From assembly GCA_029959195.1 (NCBI GenBank), contig CP114118.1, forward strand, positions 930,001 through 994,000: a stretch of DNA of 64,000 bases. Direction: 5' to 3'. The notes under the pieces are model-generated. The model made no database searches and was not told the origin of the DNA. It saw only the letters and a list, made by a program, of their open reading frames with translations. Within the stretch, counting starts at the first letter, position 1. Each line of letters opens with the position of its first letter. Source of the DNA: Dictyophora rubrovolvata. Its lineage: Eukaryota; Basidiomycota; Agaricomycetes; Phallales; Phallaceae. A program made the position numbers and the translations under genes. This document shows positions 50,617 to 62,765 of the stretch, in pieces.

Positions 50617-52726
50617 ATGGAATCCCTTGCACCTCCTTCCCTACGTCGAGCGTCCTCTTTCATACCTTATGATAAAGTAGTGGCAAAACGCACTCTTTCC
50701 AAGCATCGACACGCAGTGCCGAGCGGTCCTTGGCCATGGACCGATCTTTCCGACGAAATTGATCCTGTCGTACAAGCTGCCATCCCGAAGACTAGACACG
50801 AATGTCCTCATGAAAAGAACAAATGTGAAGGATGTTGGAAAGGCTACCCCCAGGCACAATATCCCAATTGGACTCCGCCTCAGGTCGACAGGTGTGGCAT
50901 TTCGAGAGTTCATCCAAGTCCCCCTGGTGGTTGCGGAATACATTACATCGACGTCGATCAAAACGGCAAGTTCTCGGTCCCCATAGATAAGCACTTTGAT
51001 CATGGCGATCACGAAGTGTTTTGGAAGGATATTCAGAGCTTTGTTCGTCGCACACATCAGTGTAGTACGTAAAGAAGAAGACTAACCTGACTACCGTTGT
51101 TTTGTAGGAACGTCCACCACACACGCGCGTACGGTGTCTGTTCATTGAAAACTTGTCACATTCAGTCCTACAGATGCTGGGAACTAAGTCAGATTTTCTG
51201 TTTTCTGACGTCTTGGTGATATCCTAACGTATGTCAGATATGACATTGAACCCTTCTATTGGTCTTCTTCCATCAACTGGATACCCGCTCGATACCAAGA
51301 AAACCTCCAGGAAGGAAGTGATCGTTAGTCCGTCTCTCAATCGTTGAAGGAGAATTCCTGACTTTAAAGACCAGATATCACAATATCGATGGCTTTCCCG
51401 CGAGTAGTTGTAGATGACCGGGTCGAAACGGCTTCAAGATGTATGTTGTTCGTACCTGTCCTTTGTACGCCTAGCTTAACCCCTCTTTTCATTTTCAGAT
51501 GCTGCATATGACGATGTCATCGACACTCAACTGCCTTTGCCCCTGAAACGTACTTCAACTTCTGAGGCTCGTGAGATATGTAACAGAGACGACGACCGCC
51601 TATTAGACCTCGACATATTGGCGGTTCATATGATCCGCGGCGTAAAAACGAATACTATTATATCTCATCAACCTGCTTTCAGGGGACAAAGTATCACGTC
51701 GTCCGAAACGGTACAAACTCGTGTCTACTTAGCTGGTCAGGGTGTCTATTGGGGCCATATATTTCGTCAATCGAAAGATCCTACATTTGTTCTATTGACT
51801 ATGCTCTGGTATGCACTTTACGCCTGGGATCAAGCATTGGAATATATGTGGGAACATATATCGTATTTGGTAAGAGCGCCATTTGCCTATTAACTGTTTT
51901 TTTCACCCATTTTTACCTGATTTGGCTAGGAAATAAACATTCTCAATAGTAAAGACATTGCATTCACGCAAAATCTCCACAGAGTACGAGCCTATCTCCT
52001 TCATTATGCTTCACTACTGGACGACTTCAAAAAATCTGTCATATTCATTAAAGAAACGCCCAATCCAGCCATGAATGCCTTGAGTAAACAAGAGCGCGAA
52101 GCGTCTTCAAAACTTTTAGAAAAAGAATGCCACAACTTATTAGTGCAGATCGATCGACTCCGGGAAAGTCAAGACACATGGGATCTGCGGCTCACTAACA
52201 TCATGCAACTGGTGGGTTTTGATCTTAAACTGATCCCAATGAAGGGAAGCAAGCTTATGCAGCCGCCGTATTAGGGTTTCAACAATGTAAATATCGAAGA
52301 CAGTCGACAGATGAAAGATCTTACAAGAGCGACCGTCCGAGATAGTTCTGCGATGAAACAAATAGCATATTTGACGATGTTTTTCTTACCGGGAACGTTC
52401 GTAGCCGTAAGTTACTAATTCAAGCAAATACTCGCGCGTTTGACCAAGCTATCTCTCTATAGACCGCCTTCGGAATGAATATCAAGCCTCTTGGCTCGGG
52501 CACTGAAACAATCCCGCACTACGTCATTGCCACTGTTTCGTTGACCTCGTTTACCATTTGGATTATCATTGCGTTACAGGGAACGTGGACGAACGACAGA
52601 GGAGAAAATATTAAAGATATGAAACTTCGTTTGGCATGGCCTTGGATAATTGTCAAACGTATGTGGAAAAAAGCAAGTTTCAAGCGGAGACAGTCGAGTT
52701 TACCAAAGTACATTCATGGTGACTGA
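50617..52726 (+). CDS. CorA-like membrane protein, tandem copy 2
   Basis: Paralog of the preceding gene, same strand, 470 bp downstream. Eight exons: 50617-51042, 51108-51187, 51238-51323, 51375-51440, 51499-51869, 51930-52211, 52275-52406 and 52463-52726, giving 568 residues. Exon 1 is 426 nt in both copies and the penultimate exon 132 nt in both. Shared modules are RHAVPSGPWPWTDLSDE and KCEGCWKGYPQAQYPNW, then RCLFIENLSHSVLQMLGTK. The C-terminus reads SSAMKQIAYLTMFFLPGTF, FGMN, and VSLTSFTIWIIIALQGTW as the second span. The GMN motif is intact. The exon 1 donor (GTTCGT at 51043) was chosen because it keeps frame and matches the length of copy 1. Residues KRTSTSEAREICNR replace an intron of copy 1. 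Both genes look functional. Confidence 0.85.
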
Positions 52727-53581
52727 ATGAATGAATGGATGGATTGAGGGACTTGGGACGTTGTTGCGACATCTGTGCTACGCTGGTCGAAGACACTTCT
52801 TCTTTCATGAGGAGCAATGCGGGTGAAAAGAATATTTGAGCCCGTGGGCTAGAGGGTTTGTATAGAGCGGATAACGATTGGATATGAGACTCGGATTGCA
52901 TTGGGACATTCATTTTCTTAATTTACGAGCACGTATTTCTTGCATGATTTTGTACATTATTTAAGCTGATAATCTTGTCACGTCTAACGTATACTGCATA
53001 AAAAGATTTCTTTCTTCGGAAATCATCCAACATCCAAAACCCCTGAAATGATTCATAACCTTAACAGCAGAGACACCTCCCTAACAAAAATAGTAACACA
53101 ATTCAGAGTTGCAAGACGTTTAATAATGATACCAATCGCAAAACTACTTGCGTAATATACATTTTGTTTCGTCAGCTAATTTGGGTCCATTTGTCCGTAT
53201 AAACTTCTTCATTGGGTTCGTCTAATTTTCGTAAATAATAACAATATACATTCATATATACACCGTTCGTCCATATCATACCCATGCAATTGGTATAAAG
53301 CACGCAAACTGGACGGTGAAAGTACACGAGCTTGTCGTGAATTATTTGATAGGTTGAATGAACGCCACCATCTATTCGGTATCACTACCAGGCCGCATAT
53401 CTCCGTCATGTTGTTACGACTGGACGGCTCACGATGAGTTAGAGATCATGTGAGAGGAGACAGCCAAACGTGATGCATACATGACGCCTGACATTTGCCG
53501 CCCAACGGTATTATTACCTCCTCTATAAGTTTCTCAGTACCGAAATGACATGAGAATGGCAGGAAATGAGCTGACCACCAC
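52727..53581. other. Convergent intergenic region
   Basis: About 855 bp between the end of CorA-like copy 2 and the end of a minus-strand transporter. AT-rich; no supported gene or repeat. Confidence 0.55.
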
Positions 53582-55243
53582 TTAGAATTTACTGCCGTGG
53601 TATAAAACCGCCATCTCGGCCGAGACGATGGAAAGCCCAACAGCAGTCATTGCCAGGAGTGGAAGTACATTCCATTTCGCAAAAGTATATTGGCGGATAT
53701 TAATGCCTTTTTGTCCAAGTATATTCTTCCACAACAATCCGGCGAGACTGGCAGAGAAGGTGAAACTAACTGCTCCAATATTACTTGCCACGGCTAAAGC
53801 GATCGCAGCAGCCCGTAAGGTGTGAGGGGGCATTTCGGCGGCATGAACGACTTTAGTAAGCAGAATAGTTGCTCCGATGTTAGTTCCGGCAATATTGCAC
53901 ATGATGACTCCGATAACGCCAACCAGCCAGATAGTGGGATGAATCTCCCGGTGCGATGCACGTACGAGCCATGTTGCAAAAACCTCGATCCAGCCTTGAT
54001 GCGACAATGCCTCAATGAGAATAAACTGTGAGAATGCGAACGGAACAAGGGCGAATGGAAGACGAGGGAGAGCCGTGAAGAAAGTTGGGAAATGGTTATG
54101 AAGCCGATTATATCGGGACTGGGGTTTTTTTCCATGCGTATCGTCCGATAGGGAAAATGATTGATCCTTCATATGATCGGGAGTAGTGGTATGAAAATGA
54201 GCATCGGTCATATCGTCAGGAACTAGTGTTTTTTCATTAGTGAGGTTGGTCTTATCTGAATCTCCGGTGCCTCGACGTGTTGATGGGTCGCTGGCCACAA
54301 TTGGATCCAGGGTATGGGGTTTTTCCGGAGTTGTTGTTTTGTCCGAGTTCTTCAGTTGTCGATAATGATCCCAGCTCAGGTCCCATACGAACTTGGCGAC
54401 TGCAAATGGAAGACTAATTTTCCATACGTCGATACCGAAGAAACTGACAATGATAATAACGATCAAGCATGATCCAAGCAGGACGCTTCCAACGCAAGCG
54501 CTGACCGGATCCAACAGGACAGATCGTACGTTTAATTGAGTTGGGGTGATGTGACGGGGTATAAATTTAGGGGAGCGGTACTGCGTTGCAAGTGCGAGGA
54601 AACAGAGTATATTGCAGGCGATGAACGGGAGGATAGTGTAAGCCGTGAAAGCCACGTTGTTGACGCCGAATCCTTCGCAAACTACGACATTAGTTGGGTT
54701 ACCGACGAAGAGGACCATACTGGCAGTATTAGCCGCAGCAAATTCGGAGATCAGCCAAGGGATGGGATCGGTGAGCTCCTCCACGACATGGGTGTAGTAA
54801 ACGAGGAAGGCTGTACCGGATAAAATGACAGGATCATTACCTAGCAGAACACTGAGGAGTGTTAACATGACGTAGAAATAGAAATAAAGTCTCCATCCGC
54901 TGGCACCACCTCTGTTACTGACCCAATAAGCTGCTGATTGGAGAATTCCGGTCACATCGAGCGTGATTGCCATGTACGCCAAGGAAAAGAAGAGAATAAG
55001 TATATTGTATGGCTTGACACCCTCGGTTCCCACTATACCGTCTCGTATCTGAGTGGGACCCAGACATTGAGCAGCCCATAAAATGGCTATAGCAAGAATG
55101 GGGGCTGTGGTAAGATTAAGGGGTAATTTTTGTTTCCCATAGCGAGGGAGTTTGATTGGGATGTCGACATCGTGAATAACAAATACGATCGAGAATATGA
55201 AGACAATGAGGGTTCCAATTGACTTTCCAGTAATGTTACTCAT
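53582..55243 (-). CDS. Ion-transporter-superfamily permease (ArsB/NhaD/citrate-transporter-like)
   Basis: Multispanning anion or sodium-linked transporter of 553 residues in one exon. The start MSNITGKSIGTLIVFIFS at 55243 leads into the first span. About ten to twelve hydrophobic segments are visible. The first half has two landmark stretches, LLGNDPVILSGTAFLVYY and LFVGNPTNVVVCEGFGVN; the NPTN element resembles the substrate-site hairpin of this superfamily. A hydrophilic, Lys/Asp-rich loop at about 295-375 separates the halves. The second half has the matching repeat GVIGVIMCNIAGTNIGATIL followed by LLTKVVHAAEM. This inverted-repeat layout is typical of the IT superfamily (Pfam CitMHS/ArsB). 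The substrate cannot be named; arsenite, sulfate, citrate and sodium/proton exchange are all possible. It is the only intronless gene in the right half of the window. Confidence 0.85.
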   Translation of the reverse strand: MSNITGKSIGTLIVFIFSIVFVIHDVDIPIKLPRYGKQKLPLNLTTAPILAIAILWAAQCLGPTQIRDGIVGTEGVKPYNILILFFSLAYMAITLDVTGILQSAAYWVSNRGGASGWRLYFYFYVMLTLLSVLLGNDPVILSGTAFLVYYTHVVEELTDPIPWLISEFAAANTASMVLFVGNPTNVVVCEGFGVNNVAFTAYTILPFIACNILCFLALATQYRSPKFIPRHITPTQLNVRSVLLDPVSACVGSVLLGSCLIVIIIVSFFGIDVWKISLPFAVAKFVWDLSWDHYRQLKNSDKTTTPEKPHTLDPIVASDPSTRRGTGDSDKTNLTNEKTLVPDDMTDAHFHTTTPDHMKDQSFSLSDDTHGKKPQSRYNRLHNHFPTFFTALPRLPFALVPFAFSQFILIEALSHQGWIEVFATWLVRASHREIHPTIWLVGVIGVIMCNIAGTNIGATILLTKVVHAAEMPPHTLRAAAIALAVASNIGAVSFTFSASLAGLLWKNILGQKGINIRQYTFAKWNVLPLLAMTAVGLSIVSAEMAVLYHGSKF

Positions 55244-56108
55244 GAAGGGCGGGGTATATGTAGATGCGGGAATAAGGAAGATGGAAAGCTGAGATCTGTA
55301 ACCACACCCTATTGAAAAGAAGAAAAAATGAGCATTGGGGAGACAAAAAAATGAAAGAATTTGACCTTCAAACTGGCGATATTTACAAACAAAGACTAGG
55401 GTCTGCTTAGGGTGTGTGAATCTTCATTGCAACGAGACAGGGAGCTTTTAAATTGAACTGGGCGCTAAGCAAGCACTGCCTCATTTCTACATATGCGACT
55501 GACTCTGGCTGAATTCTTTGTAAAGAGCTTGCAATCCGGTACATAACGTAACATTCGCAAAAGTATTTTCTCCGGCATAGCTTGCTTTGCAGCTTGAGGA
55601 CTTTCTGCGCCATCCGAGTCGGGACAGCATTTTTTTTGGCATGCAAGCAAGCGACATAAGCGATTATAGGCGATTGTTGTGTACAAGTGTCGGAGACCGA
55701 ATCCCCCTCCGATCAGAGTGACATAATCATACGATAAGATTTCCAAGTGACCGTAACGCGAGTCCGTTGCCTCACAACAAATAGGTCACATCCTGCCATG
55801 CACCCTGCTAATCTAATTCTTACATGTGTTTGGCAGTACATATAAACGTTGATTAGCTATTCTCTATTCAACCCAGAAGTTTGATAGTAAACTCACTCGA
55901 CAATTCTTAGCCTAGACGCCCGACCGTATATGGCCTAGCACTCTTTGTCGGCTTACATACGCCACACAAAATCTGAGCTATACTAGTTCTCTCCCTATCT
56001 CACCTTGCTTTTTTTCTCGTCTTCCCTTCCCCGTCCCCTCTTTCCTCGATTTCCCCCTTCCCCTCCTTAAAATATTCGATCCTTGTCACTCCTTTTTTCG
56101 TTTGTATT
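55244..56108. other. Divergent intergenic region
   Basis: Promoters of the minus-strand permease and the plus-strand coiled-coil gene. The last 100 bp before 56109 are pyrimidine-rich (CCCCTTCCCC-type), a common fungal promoter feature. No gene was seen; a minus-strand frame near 55407-55746 has no motif. Confidence 0.55.
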
Positions 56109-58587
56109 ATGTTTCGTTCCGAGCAGACTACCAGCAGTCAGTACAGGGATATCCACACTCACTTTTCACCTGCCTCTTCCGCTCCCCAGTATCAGTCTTC
56201 TCGTCACGATACCTCTCCAAATTCTTATACCAGTCCACCAGTCTCCAATGGCTTGGCTGATCAATTCCGAGAATACCCCAATCCCACAGCGGATCCCGAC
56301 CGCTATCCCTTTAATGACCGTGAAGATGACAAGTGTACTATATCTCCCAAACAGTCTTTCGAAGTAGCACCTAATTATGAAGATTGCGTATCCTTTTTCT
56401 CGTCTCCTACCCCTACTCCTATGGATCCGGATTCTGACGACAAAGACGACTCGGACGGCTCCGAAGCTGGCATTGTTGCGCTCGACCCCGAAAATAATAC
56501 TCTGTCAAATTTTGGTCCAAAAATGCGGTTTGTTAGTCCTCCTCCCTGGGAAACCCAAGGCGAGTCTTATGACGACGACGGCGACGATAATATCAGTATC
56601 TCAGACGGATTCTCCGTGTTCAGCGGGAGATTCGGTCCTCGCAAACATCGTGAGCATGAGAAGGTCTCTATCAGGAGTCTGGCTCTGGCTAGCATGCGAA
56701 CCCCAAGTCCGACACCAACTACCTCTTCACGTCGCAGTCCATATGAAAGGTTTAATTCAAATGCAACTCAAAGCCAAATATCGCTTTCGTGAGTCGAAAG
56801 ATTTTTTTCTCTCCTTTTCTTGTTCTCCCACTGTATCAAAGCCAGAAACGCTAACACTGTTTAAAATTCCGAACAGCACGAAAGAGGCACCCTGGGCATC
56901 TAGATCAACTTTAGAATCACCATCTTCGGAACGACCAGAACGACCCTCCTTCTCGTTTAGCATCCGCGATAGAGGAGCGTCTTCTCCCGGCTCATTAACC
57001 GAGCGTTCCTTGAAGCAGAAAGCACGAACTCAGGTTTTCCCTCAGTCTCAAGATGATACTTCTTCAATCGTCTCTTCCGATTCGCCAGTTTCTCACTATC
57101 CACACCCTTATGCGAACCCGGATGTGATACCAGTTTCGGCTTCTCCAAAGTTACCAAGTGGGGCAGAAGCGACGCGTCATCAACAAAGGCAATCGAACGA
57201 ATCTGATCCCGGATACATCAGACGGGCTTCGGAACCTGCTACTGTCGCGACGCCTGTAGCGTCTACTTTTAGAAAAGGCTCTGCCGGTAATTTACCCATG
57301 TCTCACAACAAGGCCTCATACAAACCTATGCTGTCGAAGCATGAGGAAGCTGAGATAACTTTGTTACCGCCTACGCTGCGGCGTGAAGAATTTCCGCCTG
57401 TGGGATCGCCTCAATTGTCCCATTCATCCGTTCCATTCCCGGATAGCCCTATGAGTAACCTCATGACTTTGGAAGAGGCACAGCGCGTCAAGAAGTCGTC
57501 CTCGGAGTCACCTATACAGACTCGAGTTCGCACAGCTTCGACTTTGGTCGCTGGATTTGGTCTTCAGCCAGGAGTAGATTTCGAAGTCAGACGCAATCAA
57601 CCTTCGTCACCTTTATCTCCCAGTGACTCTTCATTCACCGTTCGGGAATCAAAGCCATCAAACGCCAGACAACGAACCATTAGTGGTAGTACAAAATTGT
57701 CTACCGCCACTTCTAGCTCCCCGAACGATGATGTCGGGTCCACCAAAACCCTCAAACACAAGAAAAGTGGATTTATGAGACTTTTTGGGAAGGATAAGGA
57801 TACTTCTACCCATAAGGTCGACCCATCCTCTACCGAGTCCATTCCGCCGGTGCCCAAAAGAGTTTCCCCGCCGTCATTATCTGTTGTCGTCACTTCACCA
57901 TCTGTTCCCTTTCCGGAAAACAAGATCCAAATTCAGCAGCCAAGTCTCCCGCCTTCCCGCCAACAGGCACCTCCTTCTCCTGCACCCGTTCTAACGAGCC
58001 CTGTGGAAAATAACAGACTTCAGAGTGGTCATTCTCCAGATTTTCGACCCGTATTGTCTGCGCCTCCTTCTCAGACTACGTTTGAGGGTTTGTCTTTGCG
58101 GCCGATGTCCACGGTATTCAGTGCCAAATTTTCGGATATGTTCAGCGCGCTGGATGACTCTGAGGGATCTCTTACTCCACCTGTAATGCCAGCCGCTTCA
58201 AAATCCTCAGGGGCAGGATCACCAACTACTTCGGATTTTTCGTCTCGGTCGAATTCTTCGGATTATCCGATCACACCGGCTTCTACTGGCTTACCTGGAG
58301 TCGCGGTGAGCATTGTCGGACGTCAGGAAGATGCCATTGCTTCGCTACAAGCTCAGCTTGTCAATATGCGAAAGAACCATCAGAGAGAGATTTGGGAGCT
58401 TGAGTCGCGAATTAAAGATTTGAAGTTGGAAAACCAGGAGCTTCGGAATGCTGGAATGTGTGAGACGTGTGGGAAGTCGAAGCGTGAAGGTCGGTTGAAG
58501 TCCGCGACAAGTGCACTTGTCAGTGTTGTAGATCGTCCGAGGCCTAAAGTTAGCAGGGACGTTCGATCGGTATTTGGCGGAAATTAA
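56109..58587 (+). CDS. Disordered protein with C-terminal coiled coil and CxxC tail, unknown function
   Basis: I do not recognise a family name. Exons 56109-56788 and 56877-58587 give 796 residues. Residues 1-700 are rich in Ser, Pro, Asp and Thr, with an acidic patch (DPDSDDKDDSDGSE, about residue 108) and another (YDDDGDDNISISDG). KKSGFMRLFGKDKD at about 535 is a short basic-hydrophobic motif that could bind membranes. The C-terminus is a clear coiled coil (REIWELESRIKDLKLENQEL, about 730-750) followed by MCETCGKSKREGR, a CxxC pair. Such coil-plus-CxxC ends are common in fungal cortex and polarity scaffolds, so a scaffold role is a guess. No signal peptide or membrane span. Confidence 0.8.
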
Positions 58588-59034
58588 AGGACATTGTATT
58601 CCCTCTCCCCCTTCACTCTCCCTCAGCGCAAGAAAAAAAAAATAAACTCGCTCTTTGTTTGCTAATTTGACGTTTTTCGCTTTCTCTTTTCGCTGTACAA
58701 ATTTCGACTTTCACCCGTGCATGTGTAACTTTCGCCATTCTATCATGATTTTCCTCGATACCGATCTAACCTCCCTGTTCCCCCTTTTCTTTTTTTTCTT
58801 TCGTATTTGTAACGGCACCTTTTAAGACTTCCTCCTCCTCGTGCTGTACTCGCATGATTAATAATATACCTCCAAAAAAGGACAACATACCACGCTCTCT
58901 ACTCATTTACCCACCAGTAATTTTTTTGTGTATCCCACAACTTACGAGGAACCCATAGTTTTGACTATAAAATATTTTTTTTCTTTATTATATTATCACT
59001 GAGTCATGAGGCTACTATATTACACATGACTCGG
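58588..59034. other. Convergent intergenic region
   Basis: Space between the ends of the coiled-coil gene and SEC39. It is T-rich with AATAAA-like and ATTATATTAT stretches suiting two 3' ends. Nothing else was seen. Confidence 0.6.
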
Positions 59035-62000
59035 TCATTCCTCATCTGCTCCTATGAGCCAACCAATACCTCTCGCGAGTGCCTGCTTAGCGTGAACGGA
59101 AACCTCTGTCCCAGCCAAAATATGCTGATGATGTTGGTGCTGTTGCTGTTGCTGTTGCTGTGAATGCTGTTCATGATGACCGTGTCGCTCGGGAGAGCTT
59201 TCCGCCTGTCGGCTACCGCGCATAGAGAAGGGGAAATTGGCCGCAACGCCTTTGAAAGCGCGACTTGCCAGCGCAGCGGCGTCCGGAGCACTAATTCCCG
59301 CTGTGGTACCTAAACTTAATTCGTGAAGACGTGCACGGATAGACGCCGCAGTAGACGAAGTGGGTATTCGGCGTTTCCGTGATGTTGTCGCTTGTCTCGA
59401 TGCGGCGAGCCTCTTCTTCCGGTTTGTGACAGTTTCACCTTCAATACGTTGCCACACGTTCAAGACGTTTACCAAATGTTCTTGAGGACAGAGTTCGAGT
59501 GCGTGTCCTAGCAAGCGTAGCTTACTGTCGTTATCTTCGTATTCCGTTTGTCGTCCCAATTGGAAACATGCTCGCCAACATAGTTCTCTAGACGTTTCCA
59601 AAACTCCTGTTTTATCGTCCTGAGGAATTTGACGGACAACCTCGAGCATTTGATTGATGGTTTCTACCGCACGAGTAAAATCTTCTGCTTGCAATGCTGC
59701 TTCAGCGAGCATTGTGTGTACTCTTACTTCCGCAGCGACGTCATTTTGATAACCCAACTTGTGGACCAATTCCAGTATAACACTTGAATGCTTATAGGCG
59801 TCCTGCGTACTTGAAATCACACGTGAGACAAGGCTGAGTTTATCTTTCTCTAATCGGATTTCGATAGGTGATATAGGAACACCATGGGCTGTGACGTTAA
59901 ACGAGCATATTCGACTTGTGGCTTCGATGAAGTCCCGTTCACGGTGGATAGCTGGGCTTGGTTTTGCAACAGTGAGACTGGTATTTATTTTAGCATAGAT
60001 TACTTCTCAGATAGGAATTTTTTACCATTCATATGCTAGTTTCATATCGCCTTGATGAAGATTGCCAGAACTAGCGTTGTCATATAATTCTCTTGAAGTG
60101 GCCAAAACCTGCTCTTCTATGATATGTGAGGCTAATGGATACGCCATCCTCATTTCTCGTATAATGTCCTTTGCTATTCGGAAATCTAAAAATACTGAGT
60201 GCCAGTGTATTGCACAAGCGTATTTTGGATGACTCACTTCCGGAGCTCAGTAAACCACTGAAAAATATACGACTTACTTCTTCCTTGCTTAGCAGACCAA
60301 ATGCCCCACGTAAAGGACCTTCTCCAGATCCGACCAATTTGAGCATATCCTCCAATAATTCCAGCCATTCAGCTTCAGTTTCCGGCTCACCTCCTCCATC
60401 CCCAGCGCGACGAGACATTCTAGTGGCCCAAGCCCTTTGTTCTTTCTCGTTATTAGCGCTTTGCAAAAACCATCTTAAAGGTGCAGGGACGTCCCAGCGA
60501 GACAGAATTTCTCCAGACTCTAAGTGTACATCAAGAACGTCGAGAAGACGTGATAATGCCGAGGCAGTAAGCGGGGAAAAGAAGAGGAAAAGATCCTGAG
60601 AGGTGCAGAGTGCTCCAGACGCTTTGGGCGTAACAAAATCACCGAGTGACGTTAGTGTCGTATCGGCCTCGTCTGTTTCATCTTCACTGATGTTGCCCCA
60701 CTCAGGAAGACACTCAAATATCTGACTCATTGTTTGCCATTCGTCCAAAAAACTGCTTTCATATAAGTATGATAATGCTAAGCGAACCATATCTTCGTCG
60801 GATTTAATGATCCTTTCGGAAAGAGGCAAGATTGGCTTAGAGGCGGCAAAAATAGACGCGACAAATTCCAAAGGCGACTGAAGTATGTACTCGTAGAGTA
60901 GTCGAGTAACGATCCCGGGATCTGGTTTTCCTGCTCTTTCAGCCCGTGCTTCGAGAACGTATAGATACGGCATGACCAAACGCTTGATGTCGTTAGGTAT
61001 CGACTTGGGGGTAGAATGTGCCAGGTATGCTCGGAGAACTTGAGATGGGCTAAGAGATTTCCATCGAGAGAGAGTCCAGTCATTATCATTTTCATCTATG
61101 TCTTCAATGGAACTCGGTTCATCGTAAACCAGTCGAAGGAGTAAACTCAAGTCCTCCCCAAGTTCGTTGAGCTCTATGATACCCAAAGAAGCACCGTGTT
61201 GAACCAGCGCCAACGCGATATCAACCAAACCCGACTCATCCGCCCGATGCACACGATTTCGATACCATTCAGCTACTTCAAGCATTGTGTACTTCTTTGA
61301 GTCTGTGATATTTTCTGTAAATGGCGGGTTGGTAAGAGCTGAGATGCATTCTACGCTCTCCGTCCAATCCGAGGAAGGTCGCCAAGGATCCTCTGGAGCT
61401 GATTCATTACCAGTTATGCCACTACTCGCAGGAAGGAGAGTTTGAAATTGTGAAGGGTGAACGTGGTCGGGTATAGAATCCAGAATGGTGAATTGATGAG
61501 GTGATAGAGTTTTGGAATGTCGTTTGAGCAAAATGGAAAGTTGTGTAAAGTATGAGTTAGATGCGAGATGCATTGCAGATGTCAGAAGAGGTTGTTTCAT
61601 GAAAGTCGGCAAAGGGAGGACAGGACCCGTGCTATCATTTACCTGGACGTCTGCTCCCTCCTCCCAAGCATCGAGATCGCCCCACCCGTCTTCTTCGTTA
61701 CCACCAGTATCAGAGGCATTGGTTTGGTTACTGACGGACATTTCAACATAAGTCTCCAGTTTATCCAGCTGCTGTAGCAAGAGTGCACGGAGCCGACACA
61801 GTAATTCATCGGTGGGGTGTGTTGCAAAGTGCACTGCCAGACGCTGACGTTGATCACTGCCTACACCCTCGGAATTCTCTTCTCCTGCGGACTCGATGGC
61901 TAAGGTTACAGTTTGTCGTGAACGTTCCACGGCGGGCAACGTTTTCTCAATGCCGAGTGTAAGCAACGCTCGCTGTACAGTAACGTCATCGACGAGTTTA

Positions 62001-62128
62001 TTGGCGACAGCAGCAGCGACCCATTCTTCCTGGGATATATTTCCAAGGATATTGTTGACATTCTCCACCGTTAGGTCCTCGTCTGATAGTTCGAGCCATC
62101 GCTTGCAGAGTTCGTGGACGGTGGACAT
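59035..62128 (-). CDS. SEC39: Sec39 domain protein (Dsl1 tethering complex, NBAS-like)
   Basis: Helical rod subunit of the Dsl1 complex, which tethers Golgi-derived COPI vesicles at the ER. Exons 60238-62128, 60026-60185 and 59035-59977 give 997 residues. It starts MSTVHELCKRWLELSDEDL at 62128. Signature Sec39 stretches are DIALALVQHGASLGIIELNE at about 290-310, then RDFIEATSRICSFNVTAHG and ISPIEIRLEKDKLSLVSRV across the last exon, continuing to DAYKHSSVILELVHKLGYQ. The C-terminus has a Gln/His-rich tract (HSQQQQQQQHQHHQH, 59110-59180) encoded by CTG-type repeats on the plus strand, probably a flexible tail. The start lies only 47 bp from the divergent CGR1 start. Confidence 0.92.
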
Positions 62129-62175
62129 CGAAAATAGAAACCTGGGCGTCTAGAGTCTTCATTGAAACTCTCCGC
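62129..62175. promoter_or_regulatory. Very short divergent gap between SEC39 and CGR1 starts
   Basis: Only 47 bp separate the two start codons. Each gene's 5' leader and promoter must therefore overlap the other's transcribed or coding sequence, or the leaders are extremely short. No TATA box is visible. Confidence 0.6.
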
Positions 62176-62727
62176 ATGGAGTCGTCGCTGGAAACAAGTG
62201 GTGAATCTGCCCAGTCCGCCGTAGTAGTTGAATTATCGAATTCAGCAAATGGCCGTGTCTCTGGAAAGGGATGGAAAATGCAAAGAACGGCAACTCGGTG
62301 TGTTTTCTATCTCAAGATTCAGAAAGCTGATTTTCGTACTTATATTCGGAAGTCGCTCGCATCTTTCAGAAGGTCTGAAATCAAGTTTTGAGGAGAGAAT
62401 GGAGAAGACACAAAAAGAAAAGGCTTTTAAGAAGTTACAAAGGGAGTTAAAAGAAGAAAAAGAGGCAGAATTTACAAGGTTTGCAGCTCGTTTTGGGTAA
62501 AACTTTTGACAGTGAACAACCTGGTATTTTCCAGACGAAAAGAGATTACAGCGGCTCGCAAGAAAGCGGCACTTGAGAGACAGCAATTTGAGGAAATGAA
62601 GGCGAAGGTATGTCAATACTCAGTTAAAGTTGAAGTTTCCATAATGATGGTATATTATTAGATGGGAGCAAGAAAGGCTGCTAGGTTAAAAAAGAAAGCA
62701 GGTCGCAGTAAAAAGGTCAACGGATAG
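62176..62727 (+). CDS. CGR1: rRNA-processing protein CGR1
   Basis: Small basic nucleolar protein needed for pre-rRNA processing and 60S subunit production. Exons 62176-62297, 62353-62478, 62535-62607 and 62662-62727 give 128 residues. After a short head (MESSLETSGESAQSAVVVEL) the family motif appears: NGRVSGKGWKMQRTATR, joined across intron 1 to RSHLSEGLKSSFEERMEKTQ. The rest is a highly charged helix (KAFKKLQRELKEEKEAEF, then TAARKKAALERQQFEEMKAK) ending AARLKKKAGRSKKVNG. Length and charge pattern fit fungal Cgr1 (about 120 residues). It ends 38 bp from the convergent VPS18 stop. Confidence 0.9.
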
Positions 62728-62765
62728 GACGATTGTTTACTTGAGAATATATATAAAGAAATGCA

